Shown: positions 1 through 7,803, counted from the first letter of the stretch. The stretch is DNA of 10,941 bases from Echinostoma caproni (GCA_900618425.1 UZAN01047126.1:1-10941), one strand, 5' to 3'. Notes: a model not told the origin generated them from the sequence alone. Made by a program: numbers and translations.

Positions 1-506
1 TTATCGATCCTTGAAACAGTTTATTTATAATCCTATTGTCGTCCTACTGTATCACGTTGTACTTCCTTGGTCCGACCGCAGCTCTTCCTCTGAAATTCTA
101 AAGCTTTCACGTTCACCATCCCCTTTCTATTCTTCGAACTCGTTCCCGCGCATTATCTCCCAAGCAGATACTTCTACCTCTAGTTCTGTGTCTTCCTCAA
201 TGTTCCTCATAGGACAGTCTTTTACATTGATGTGATCTCCATAATAGATCACCTTCAGTACTCCATTATATGACCTTGTTCGCTTTGTATTTGTTTTTCA
301 CCGCAATGCATTGTTACGATGTCTTCTATACTCGTTTGAAAATTACGTTCTCACCCTCTCTGTTCAATTGTTTTTGTCTGGACCGTCATTTGTTTTACAT
401 TGTCGTACATTTGATCTTGCGCACTACTATGCTTCATGGATTTCGTGAGATATATCGTTATTATAATTATTATTAATATTAGAATCAGTCAAGTCAATAT
501 TGCCTA
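1..506. other. Region without a supported gene
   Basis: I see no recognisable gene here. The longest protein-like stretch is on the minus strand, an open run of 56 codons from 297 down to a TAG at 127-129, containing the segment YYGDHINVKDCPMRN and then an acidic tail. I do not recognise the family, and a run this short can occur by chance. The plus-strand open frames at 11-235 and 270-476 have low-complexity, Ser- or Phe/Tyr-rich translations and look non-coding. The region lies downstream of the minus-strand transposase gene and could be host intergenic DNA or old transposon sequence. Confidence 0.4.
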
Positions 507-1097
507 ATGCTAGCGGTATTTCAAAATTCCCCCGCACATGCCTTAGACTACGGAAAAGTCCCAGCGTTACCACTGTCCGCTACTTTTGAATTTCCAAACG
601 AGCATTTAGCTGAAGACTTTATAAAACAACAAAATCAAATTCTTTGCAAAACTAATGTTAAAGACATGACGGTCATTCCCGACAGAACACTAAGGTAGCG
701 GGAGGTAAGGAAGTTGTCCCTAACTACCAAACCACCCAATCTAAATACAATTTCATCCGACTGAGAGATTGGTACTAAACCCAGCAATCCTCCATCTGAA
801 ATGCCCCTACATACTTCCTCTCAACGGGACAGCCACAAAGATAATGAACTCTAAAAGGCTCTTCTTGTTAGGTCTGATCGCAGAAGAGTTGATATAGACC
901 TAACTGTAACACCCTCACCTCCTAGGCCGAAACGACGCATCTGACGTCACCAAAGTCACGAAAGTCCCCTAAACTCCCAACATGCCCATTCTCTGCACAA
1001 AACTCAGATAATCTGTCCTCAACTAACACAGATACCCACTCCAGTTCAACACCAAATGTATTCAATTACGTTCCGCCACCCCAGAGTGCATAAATAA
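507..1097 (+). pseudogene. Decayed LINE ORF1-like coding remnant
   Basis: One reading frame stays protein-like through four internal stops (696-698, 762-764, 852-854, 942-944) before a TAA at 1095-1097. The first 63 codons contain ATFEFPNEHLAEDF and then MTVIPDRTLR, followed after the stop by REVRKL. This order (a strand-forming segment, an A.DF helix, then a pD.t..eR-type motif) resembles the C-terminal RNA-binding region of ORF1 proteins of non-LTR retrotransposons. Further on, a basic, proline-rich stretch (SDRRRVDIDLTVTPSPPRPK) is still legible at about 876-935. The true start is not visible; the ATG at 507 is only the first Met in the open segment. The family call comes from motif likeness alone and could be wrong. 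It is clearly not functional as it stands. Confidence 0.4.
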
Positions 1098-1197
1098 TAA
1101 GCCTCGCAGCGCAACTGCTGTGTGTTTGGTGCCTGCGTTTCTGGCACTGGATCCATTGTTGCTCATCGTCCAAATCGACAGTATTCCACGCATATTT

Positions 1198-3127
1198 TCA
1201 AACACTGCAACAGTTGGCCTTCATCGGTGATGCCGGATTGGTTTGCTTTCTGCGTTTAGCGTCCGGTTCGTACTTCGCAGATGTTGTTGTTGTCAGTCTT
1301 CGGAACACAGCATGCTCCAGTGGGTCACCTATGACTATTTCGTCGTCATCACTGTCGACTGATCTACTCACTAAAACTGACTTCCGCTGTTCAATCGAAC
1401 CACTTGTTGAAGCTAAAGGTGGATTATTAGTTCTCACCATGACGCTCGTAGACGGAAGACAGGTGAGCTTAATCTTCGTAGTCTGTGTTGCCAAGCTCTG
1501 TCTATCAAATAATATCTGGATGTCCGGACACTTCCCTATCATAGCTGCTACACGTCGAAGTTGATTGCATTGAAAATTGTAATTCACTGTACCTAAACTA
1601 TTCAAACAGACACCCAGCTCTTGAAGGACATCCTCCGTTTGAGCTAACTTTGATGGCTTACCCATGACGCTTCTTGAGTTCGCGATTACCACAGTGGAGT
1701 TCTGATCTGAATGCTTTTCGCTGCGGTTTATAATCCACCCATCTGGAATAGGACTTGGAATATCCCAATTAATCAGATCGAATACCTTGGCTATATGCAA
1801 GCAGGGCAACAACCATTGCGCATAGAAATAACACTCGCACTTCGTTTCCCCTGCAGTAACTACTTTATAACCCTTGTCCTTACTATCCACGACCATGAAG
1901 AACCCTCTCTCGTGAACAATTCGTTCAATATTACATGACTTCCAGCTACTTAATAATATATTCCGCGTAAATGGTGTTACTCGTATGAGCAACGTTTTAA
2001 ACGACTGCATGCCGCTGGGTGTCGGATACCCCCTCATGGAATCTTTAGCAAGGCCAATTCTATGCGTCACTTCCAGTGACCCTACTCGTTGTAGCACTTT
2101 CTTAAATACATCCACTAATGAAGACCGAGGAGACAAGCTTGTCTTGCGTTGCTTATTTTCCGTCTCCACTCGGTTGGTAGTTAGGTTCCCTAAAGTCAAC
2201 CTAGTCCTCACGGCATATCCTGCCCACTGCTCTTGGTATGGTAACCAAGTTCGGCGTAAATAAACGCCTGCTTCCGTGCTACGACTTTCTACGGCGGCTA
2301 GGAATCTACGAAACGATACCTCACTGTCATAGTACACTATGTTGCGCATCCAGTGAAAGATGCGCTGCTTTTCGAACGTCAAAATAACTGATAGCTGGTT
2401 ACATTTCTTCTTCATATCCTTAACGAGATGGAAAAGACAAATTATCACATTAGATGACGGAAAGTATTCTGGAAACGCGTTGTACTGAGCCAAGCTACGA
2501 TCAACTAATAAAGTCTTGCATTGCGCAAAGACTGGGCACATAGATTTTATGGCTCCCACAGCAGATGTATAGCTCTCGCCGCTCTCATTCGGCAAGATAG
2601 CGTAGAAGAAACTTATACTTAAACCGGTGTCGTCTACAAGCATAGCAAGCCAAAGCACGTACCCACCACAATTTAGCTGATGTGTGGCGTCCACTAACAA
2701 AACGTCATTAAACCTGGCGACGCAGTGCAGCATAATCTTAGGAACAAAATAAATGTGACAAACGTCGCCTTCGTTCGGCCCTATCCTAACCTCTCAATGA
2801 TTCTGCGGCATGTCCCTAACTTTCACCTCACCGCCACGTGAATCCGACTGAGACCTTCTTCGACCTATGGATCTTATATCTGCAGTAGTTAAGGGTATCT
2901 GGAACATATATGTGGCGAAATCCCTTAGCTCGCGAGTACTTCTAAAATTGTTCATCAAAGTACACACTTCGTCTTCCTGTTCTCCAGATGGACGACGATT
3001 ACTTATATACAGACCCCGCTGACCCATATGGAAGTCATGGTTGTGCACCAGACAACGTTTCATCACTGGATACTCCCTCCCAACCGCGCGAATTCTAACG
3101 AATCCCGGACAAGTGATATTTTGCAGC
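1198..3127 (-). CDS. MULE transposase with SWIM zinc finger (ZSWIM-like), main exon
   Basis: A Mutator-like DDE transposase, the group that also gave rise to ZSWIM and FAR1 proteins. Numbering from the Met at 2731-2733, the catalytic residues I would assign are Asp15 (LLVDATHQ), Asp78 (LLVDRS) and Glu190 (NRVETENKQ). The conserved CLFHLVKDM block is at 99-107. A SWIM finger of form C-x-C-x9-C-x-H uses Cys299, Cys301, Cys311 and His313. The C-terminal 200 residues are Ser/Thr-rich, with an acidic patch (460-465) and a basic KRRK (493-496) that may be a nuclear signal. The same frame continues upstream to 3127 and carries a Cys/His region (TCPG ... HNHDF) typical of the DNA-binding N-terminus. 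A single TGA at 2794-2796 interrupts it: a nonsense mutation, or part of an unrecognised intron. A splice acceptor (CCCACTTTAG) ends at 3128. The fold call is firm; activity is unknown. Confidence 0.88.
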
Positions 3128-3168
3128 CTAAAGTGGGTTAATTACAATAAAATGAGAGGCATGATTAC

Positions 3169-3402
3169 CCGGTTGCAGGTGCACCGCGCCTTCTGTGACA
3201 GCAACATTTGATAAAATTATACGGAAAACCCTTAGGAAGTGTCAGTTTCCGACCAAACTTTCTTTCCCGTATCAGTTGTTCGGCTGTCATTGACGCATAA
3301 ACGTAGAAGGAAGTGCAAGTAACTCTTTAGAATTCACGGAAGTCCTCCAAGGATCCGTCCAGCGATCCACAGTAACTTTTTACCATCGTCAACATGAGCC
3401 AT
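3169..3402 (-). CDS. N-terminal exons of the MULE transposase gene (inferred)
   Basis: Upstream of the main exon, two pieces splice onto it in frame. Exon 2 (3322-3169) starts after an AG at 3323-3324, contains SMTAEQLIRERKFGRKLTLP and ends with the Cys/His cluster CCCHRRRG, which with the next exon's TCPG and HNH would build the N-terminal zinc-binding domain. Its donor is GG|GTAATC, giving a 41-nt intron (3168-3128). Exon 1 (3402-3384) begins at an ATG in strong context (ACCATGG), encodes MAHVDD and ends at donor G|GTAAAA, giving a 61-nt intron (3383-3323). The three exons sum to 2103 nt, or 701 codons including the stop. Alternatives are an ATG at 3435 in frame with exon 1, or translation starting at the ATG at 3290 within exon 2. 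Splice sites are inferred from consensus and phase only; exon 2 is better supported than exon 1. Confidence 0.5.
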
Positions 3403-3445
3403 GGTTGATATGAGCGTGGAAGTGATCGTCGCCATTAGGTTGCGG

Positions 3446-3453
3446 TATTTATA
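3446..3453 (-). promoter_or_regulatory. Candidate TATA box of the MULE gene
   Basis: TATAAATA reads on the minus strand 44 nt before the candidate start codon at 3402. With the usual spacing of about 30 nt from TATA box to start site, transcription would begin near 3420, just ahead of that ATG. The DNA is AT-rich, so a chance match is possible. Confidence 0.35.
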
Positions 3454-3469
3454 CTTTCCGGACAAAGTC

Positions 3470-3496
3470 AATTAAAGTTAATTAAATCAAATTAAA
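3470..3496. repeat. Three AATTAAA copies at exact 10-bp spacing
   Basis: AATTAAA occurs at 3470-3476, 3480-3486 and 3490-3496, so the copies share one helical face. It lies just upstream (minus sense) of the candidate TATA box. Phased A/T tracts of this kind bend DNA; a promoter or transposon-end role is inference. Confidence 0.6.
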
Positions 3497-3782
3497 TTTT
3501 AACAAATCAATCAGAATCAGCTGAAAGCAAAATCTGTTCCATTTCGGCTGAATTCGACATCGCTTTTTCTAAAATGCATTTAAAAATCGATCGTTTTAAG
3601 AAATCTTAATAGTTGGGATGCCACGCCACTACCTGATGAAAAAAATAAAAATGACAAAATGATTTTTTGGTTGTTTTTCGTTTTCTTGGTTTTTCTGTAT
3701 GCATGTATAAATACACAGGTGAAGGAAAAGTAAACATGTCGCAGTCTAAATGTGTCCGTACGCTGATAACTGGAAAAACGTC
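3497..3782. other. AT-rich spacer between MULE and gypsy remnants
   Basis: This interval separates the MULE promoter region from the end of the gypsy pol frame. If the gypsy element were complete, its 3' LTR would start here on the minus strand, but I see no sequence matching the opposite flank (5930-6350) and no clear polypurine tract. A T-rich run occupies about 3662-3696. No gene is supported. Confidence 0.4.
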
Positions 3783-4350
3783 CTACAAGACAAAACGTAA
3801 AAGTAGCTTAAGAACTCTCTCGCGACTAGTGATCCGGTGGGAAGGGTCGGTATCAGGTGCCTGCACCAATGGTCTCACGGGATTTATCGGGATGGAGGGA
3901 GCAGGAATTGATGGAACGGTAGACGCGAGTGGTGCAACGGGCTAGGGACAATCGGCGGGAGTCACGGTTTCCTCCTGGAAGTGCGCCGGTTTGAGCCGGT
4001 CAATGCCGACGGTCTCACGTTTACCGTTGTGCTATATGACATAGACTTTGTCTAAGAGTTGCAGTACCTTAAGTGGGCCACTGTATTGAGGTTGCAGTGG
4101 TGTGCAAACTTCTGCCCTAGGAAAAACGCGCGATCTTTCGGTTATTCGGAGGGGGAGGTAGGCTACGGGTGTCCTCTGACTGAGTGGTTGAATATGCTAC
4201 TGTCGCTAACGATGTACTAAACGAGCTGCATATTCACCGTAGTCAAAATCAGTTGGTGGGGTCAGTGCCATCATTTCTTTTGGAAGAAGCAAGTTGCGAC
4301 CGAAATTCAACGTTTCCGGTGTGGACTGAAGATCAGCTTTGAAGGCTCAT
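3783..4350 (-). pseudogene. Gypsy integrase C-terminal segment (frameshifted)
   Basis: After a frame change near 4350, the integrase continues in a second frame with AFKADLQSTPETLNFG and LLLPKEMMAL, the conserved region after the catalytic core. A TAG follows at 4206-4208 and a TAG-like break recurs soon after. The same frame then gives TPLQPQYSGPLKVL, a stop where VYVI is followed by HNGKRETVGIDRLKPAHF, and this pair is the GPY/F-type chromatin- or DNA-binding module at the end of gypsy integrases. A further TAG lies at 3942-3944. The last part is a Pro-rich tail ending in a basic ITSRERVLKL segment and a TAG at 3783-3785, which I take as the original pol stop. The reading is direct; the domain names rest on family knowledge. 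Confidence 0.75.
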
Positions 4351-5043
4351 ATGCAACCTGATGACTAAGGACAAAAAATCCATCCAGTTTGCGTTTGCCT
4401 GCGCCGCCAGTGCACTTTTCAGCTGTTGATACAAACGCTCTACCATCCAGTTGGCTACCAGGTGGTAAGCGGTCGTCTGGACGCAGCGGATGCCTAGTTA
4501 CTCGAGTAGTTTTGCGAAAACACCCTCAAAATGAGAACCCAGATCGGTTGTACCTACTGTAGGACAACCGAAGCTAGCTATCCAACTCTCTATGAAGGAT
4601 TGTGCCGCTGCTTCGCTGGATGCGGAAGACAAAGTCAAAGCTAACGGCCACCGGGTGAAACGATCTATAAAAGTGAGTGTATAGATACACCCTTTCGATG
4701 ATAGCTGAGGTCTCAGTAAGTCTACGTGGGCCTGATGGAAGCGCTCGGCGTCAACGGGGAACAAACCTATCAGGCTCTTTGTGAGACGAATAGTCACGTA
4801 ACGTGGGCAAAAGAAGTATTGGCGTGCTAATTGGCGTATGTCCTTTTTGATGTTATGCCAGACGAAATGATCGGTGATGAGTTTCACTGAAGCGCGGATG
4901 CCTAAGCGTGACAAATTACGCAGTGTCTCGAAAACCCTTTTGCGTAAGTTTGATGGGACTATCGGCCTAGGGTTACCTAGGGAGACGTCGTAGTGGACCT
5001 GGTTGTCCGAGGACGGAAGTGGTAACTGTTCGATGTATTGCGT
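4333..5043 (-). pseudogene. Gypsy integrase N-terminal and catalytic core (stop-bearing)
   Basis: The frame opens after two adjacent stops at 5044-5049 and reads QLPLPSSDNQVHYDVSLGNP, the usual entry to a gypsy integrase. The N-terminal zinc-binding motif is damaged: both His positions are replaced (RNLSRLG where HNLSHPG is typical) and only one Cys remains in the ARQYFFCPRYV block. The catalytic core keeps its first Asp (HVDLLRP), its second Asp (TTDLGSHFE) and its Glu (MVERLYQQLK). A TAA at 4498-4500 falls between the second Asp and the Glu. The Asp-to-Glu interval is 34 positions counting the stop, one short of the usual 35. The frame ends at a TGA at 4333-4335, after which homology moves to another frame. 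Confidence 0.85.
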
Positions 5044-5095
5044 TTACTACTTTCGCAGTCGCTCGGTATCAGTGTCGCCGTTTGGCGCAGAGGCT

Positions 5096-5926
5096 TTACT
5101 GTGATTCTGTGTGTTCTGGGTGAGGGTTAGCCATGTGATGGGTGCGTGAGAGAGCATCCGCGCCCGGATGATTGACACCAGAGAGGTGTCGCACAACGCG
5201 CATGTATTGTTTGATGTAATTACGGCGTCGTTACTCTCTTGGAGAGTGTCTGTCGCTGGTAGAGTTATTGGCTTGAGTGAAAAGACTGTGGTCGTTGAAG
5301 ACCGGGAAGTCACATCCTTCGAGTAAATACCGGAAGTGGGGGGTTTCATGGTAGATCAGAAGGAGTTCTCGGCCGCAAGGCGCTGTACCTTGACTCGGCC
5401 AGTTGTAGCTCCTTGGAGAGAAAAAGCTGAGTTGCCATTTCTGTCTCACTTGTTGTTGTAGGACTGCTCCAACTGTTTGGTCGGACGCATCGGTGACAAG
5501 TGATAGTTTGGCGAAGGGGTCGAGGTGGGTTAATGTTGTAACGTTGCTGATTGCTCGTTTCAAAACACTGAAGGAATCTCGAGCGGCTTGTGTGAACAAT
5601 AACATTTTGGCTTCAGCCCTAAATACGTTCAATCGGTGTTCATCCGACACAACTCTGCGGGTGATCAACGCTTTCTTCAACTGCGCGTATGGGTCATTCT
5701 CGGGCTTGGTGATGATAAACTCAAACACCGGTTCCGCAATCTCTGTAGGAAAGGAAGTGACTATGTGGGAAAACATATTCGTATGGGAGCGGATGCGGTG
5801 AGCACGCAAATGGACTTCGGCTTGGGCGAACCATAACCGGGGCTTGTTATTATCAAATGCGGATAATATAATGTGGGAAGAGATGGGAAGGTCCTCTATG
5901 CCCAGTTGGAATTGCTCCATTTGCAA
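5096..5926 (-). pseudogene. Gag N-terminus fused in frame to RNase H by internal deletion
   Basis: Residues 1-100 from the Met at 5926 look like the N-terminus of a gypsy Gag (PRLWFAQAEVHLRAHRI, then FSHIVTSFP and YAQLKKALITRRVVSDEHRL). At about residue 101-107 (near 5605-5626) the sequence switches to the end of reverse transcriptase and to RNase H, with LLFTQAARDSF and then Asp146 (LVTDASD), Glu187 (GRELLL) and Asp212 (NDH) as catalytic residues. Nucleocapsid, protease and the reverse transcriptase fingers and palm are absent. A TAA at 5231-5233 interrupts the end of RNase H, but the same frame goes on through YIKQYMRVVRHLSGVNHPGA and DALS to a TAA at 5096-5098. The start codon is the most upstream Met that keeps the Gag similarity. 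Part could still be translated as a short chimera, though nothing shows this. Confidence 0.82.
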
Positions 5927-6353
5927 CGCGTAAATTAGATTTAAAAAATAAAGGAAAATTTTTGAATTACCTGGGGTACCGTAGAAAAATATGAAATAAG
6001 AGATGTTATTAACACGGGCTCACCAAATATGTAGTCGAGAAGATACTTCATATACGAATATTAATAAACTAAACGGTAGGTGGAACGGACACACAGAAGA
6101 ATTGTCCGGTTGGTTGATTGGTCCTGCTCCTCGGATATGTGGCTCCGGTTGATGATGTGCAGTAGAGCTGAAATGGATGGTTATGACAGTTAACGGACCG
6201 CTTGATGATAACTGTAATTGTACGCGTAATGCTTCAGCAACACTCGAAGAACACTTGCATAATTACGAACAGAATTTGTATTGTGTTGTTACTTTTTGCA
6301 CCTATTCAAACAAGTCGTACAATCATGTCATATAAAAGTGCATTGAAAAGTAA
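5927..6353. other. Gypsy 5' flank without a gene
   Basis: On the minus strand this precedes Gag, so it should contain leader sequence and 5' LTR remains. One candidate primer-binding site is present (6013-6025). I find no terminal TG...CA structure and no match to sequence beyond 3783. The plus-strand open frame at 6202-6405 has no recognisable features. Confidence 0.35.
6013..6025 (-). promoter_or_regulatory. Possible retrotransposon primer-binding site
   Basis: TGGTGAGCCCGTG reads on the minus strand about 90 nt before the Gag start codon. A TGG-initial, GC-rich stretch in this place is what a tRNA-primed element has just inside its 5' LTR. I could not match it to a specific tRNA and no LTR edge is visible. 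Confidence 0.25.
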
Positions 6354-6634
6354 GACACTAAAACCTTATGGATACTTGAGAATAATCAAGGGCTTTCTGG
6401 TCTAATGTTCGAAAACCTATTCTCGTTTTTTCTGCCATGGGCACGAAGAGGAATCAACTTAGACTACTAAGAAGTCATTGTAGAATAAATCTACGAGCTA
6501 GGATCTTCACAACCAGGGTTATACCACTGTGAAATACATTACCTGAAACGGTGGTTAACTGTATTAGTGTGGAATCTTCCAAGAAAAAGCTAGAAGAATT
6601 CTGGGCAGTCTTATTTCCCGAGGTTGAATTTTGA
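6354..6634 (+). pseudogene. Fossil 3' end of a LINE reverse transcriptase
   Basis: Two overlapping frames together match the extreme C-terminal region of CR1/jockey-type LINE polyproteins. The first, from 6354, gives LWILENNQGLSGLMFENLFS. Near 6437-6450 the homology moves to another frame, giving RNQLRLLRSHCRINLRARIF and then TTRVIPL, a TGA at 6530-6532 where Trp of the usual WN.LP is expected, NTLPETVV and a Lys-rich KKKLEEFW before TGA 6632-6634. This order (K-L-N segment, R..FF..RV, WN.LP, FK..Ld.fW) is characteristic of that tail. At least one frameshift and one nonsense change are present. Its relation to the LINE at 9037-10941 cannot be tested because that copy ends before this region. 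Confidence 0.7.
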
Positions 6635-6824
6635 AAATGAGTCCTCAGGCTTTACTTTCCGGAACTCCAAGGGATCTGACGCTGCACATTAACCTTCTGC
6701 CTTTTGGAAAACACTTCGAACTAGAGGCTCACGAAAGCGCCGAAAATCCAAAGAAGTGAACGCGCAATAGACAGGAAGTACGGTTCTCTTTGTGAGATGT
6801 GAACTGATTTTATTTCTCATTCTC
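6635..6824. other. Spacer between LINE tail and tandem repeats
   Basis: This probably includes the 3' untranslated part of the LINE remnant. I see no gene, poly(A) tail or target-site duplication. The minus-strand open frame over 6689-6961 runs through the tandem repeats and is not credible as a gene. Confidence 0.3.
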
Positions 6825-7009
6825 ATTTCAGCAGTGCTGGGTGCCCACGTTGTGAGCATACCATCGTATTTCAGCAGTGCTGGGTGCCCACTCAGTGAGC
6901 ATACCATCGAAGGAATTCTGGACGCTCTCGATTGACCGCGGCCATTCCATTCAGTGAGCATACCATTGAAGGAATTCTGGACGCTCGATTGGCCGTGGCC
7001 ATATTCAGT
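6825..7009. repeat. Compound tandem repeat with shared core
   Basis: Two copies of a 43-bp unit beginning ATTTCAGCAGTGCTGGGTGC start at 6825 and 6868. They flow into two longer units of 59 and 54 bp beginning CAGTGAGCATACCAT at 6893 and 6952, each with GAAGGAATTCTGGACGCTC and a GGCCGTGGCC-like end. The core GTGAGCATACCAT occurs three times and ties the two unit types together. I believe related sequence is dispersed in schistosome genomes, but that is from memory. Confidence 0.85.
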
Positions 7010-7091
7010 CCTTGCAACCTGACCTGATTTTGTTTAAATCAATAATAGTAAACAGTACTTCTTTGAAATTCATTTCGGTCGATTAACAAAA

Positions 7092-7622
7092 ATGCTGTTC
7101 TTGGCTTTCAATCTTTTTCTAATTGAAATCATGAATCAAGTATTGTCTCAAATGGCTTCAACTGACAGAATTCCTTCCGAAGTCCTCAACCGCTTTGGTG
7201 GACTGTAAGTTGTCCCCGATTCCAGCGAATGAATCATGTTCCTTTTCAAGTACAGGAAAACAAAAGACGGATCTTTACAATCAGTTTCAGTCCCTGTCAT
7301 TTGTAAACATCCCGGAATTTCTTAAATCTCAGATACAAGTTCTGAGTGATTTGAGTTAGTCGCTTATTCATGATCGATGCTGCAATATATATATATATAT
7401 ATAGCAGTATTCATTATGATAACGTAGAATATTTGATCAAAAATGACTATTTCTAGGCAAATTTGGAGTTTGCAAAACGCAGGCATCTGCCACCAGCATA
7501 ACAGAACCCTATTTTGTTTGTCCAAATGTTCAACCGTCAGCCACAGTCCAATATGAGGAGCAAGCAAGATACTGTTGTGGATCTGTCGATCAACAATACT
7601 GTTGTTCTCTATCCGCATTTGT
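7092..7622 (+). CDS. Shisa-like cysteine-rich protein, first three exons (partial)
   Basis: Three segments join with matching phases. Exon 1 (7092-7204) starts at an ATG in AACAAAAATG context, with a signal-peptide-like MLFLAFNLFLIEI, and ends at donor CT|GTAAGT. Exon 2 (7256-7302, 47 nt) follows acceptor TTTTCAAGTACAG and ends at TTT|GTAAAC. Exon 3 (7457-7622) follows CTATTTCTAG and ends at GT|GTAAGTGA. Introns are 51 and 154 nt. Exon 3 carries EPYFVCPN and then ARYCCGSVDQQYCCSL, the F.CP ... CCG ... YCC pattern of the Shisa N-terminal domain. One Cys that usually lies between the two CC pairs is Val here. Shisa proteins are type I membrane proteins that act in the secretory pathway on receptors. 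The transmembrane and Pro-rich cytoplasmic exons are not found in the remaining window, so this is partial. Exon 3 is well supported, exon 1 moderately, exon 2 by phase. Confidence 0.6.
7385..7403. repeat. AT dinucleotide microsatellite
   Basis: An uninterrupted alternating A/T run of 19 bases. It lies inside the inferred second intron of the Shisa-like gene. Confidence 0.95.
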
Positions 7623-7724
7623 GTAAGTGAAGTTACTTGGAAACACTTTGCACTGCTTGAAAATGAGCAAGAAAATTCAATAGAGAACACATTGCTACAT
7701 TAATAACTTAAGCTCAGGTAGCAC

Positions 7725-7803
7725 GACAGCCACCGTTGAGTCACCGGAGAGTCACCGACAGTCACCGTTGCGTACCCTTTTGAACAAGCTCGGTGACTGT
7801 CGG
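7725..7803. repeat. GTCACCG direct repeats with a 13-bp inverted repeat
   Basis: GTCACCG occurs at 7740-7746, 7751-7757 and 7761-7767. A near-identical 14-mer (GACAGCCACCGTTG at 7725-7738, GACAGTCACCGTTG at 7757-7770) recurs 32 bases later. CCGACAGTCACCG (7755-7767) is the exact reverse complement of 7791-7803, leaving a 23-base loop. It is a stable hairpin in otherwise AT-rich DNA. Confidence 0.9.

Larger units (their letters stand above)
3783..5926 (-). mobile_element. Internally deleted Ty3/gypsy LTR retrotransposon
   Basis: Reading 5' to 3' on the minus strand, this holds a Gag N-terminus, an RNase H domain, an RNase H-integrase linker and an integrase with its C-terminal tail. That is the Ty3/gypsy order, with the rest of Gag, the nucleocapsid, protease and reverse transcriptase palm missing. 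The style (WFAQAE in Gag, HPGADALS at the end of RNase H, QYSGPLKVL in the integrase tail) is closest to what I know of CsRn1-like elements of trematodes; the clade is a judgement, not a measurement. No matching LTR pair is visible on the two sides. Several stops and at least one frameshift make it non-autonomous. Confidence 0.85.

Noticed and set aside
1214..2263. Plus-strand open frames of 75-116 codons across the MULE gene
   Set aside because: They are antisense shadows of the transposase frame, with no motif of their own.
5493..5836. Plus-strand open frames across the gypsy Gag-RNase H region
   Set aside because: They are shadows of the minus-strand retrotransposon frame.
3497..6353. LTR pair flanking the gypsy element
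   Set aside because: I compared the two flanks by eye and found no shared block of meaningful length. An alignment of 3300-3782 against 5927-6353 would settle it.
6689..6961. Minus-strand open frame of 90 codons
   Set aside because: It runs through the tandem repeats, so its translation is repetitive by construction.
7364..7690. Minus-strand open frame of 108 codons
   Set aside because: It lies antisense to the cysteine-rich exon 3 and contains an AT microsatellite translation (YIYIYIY). The plus-strand reading has splice sites and a recognisable motif.
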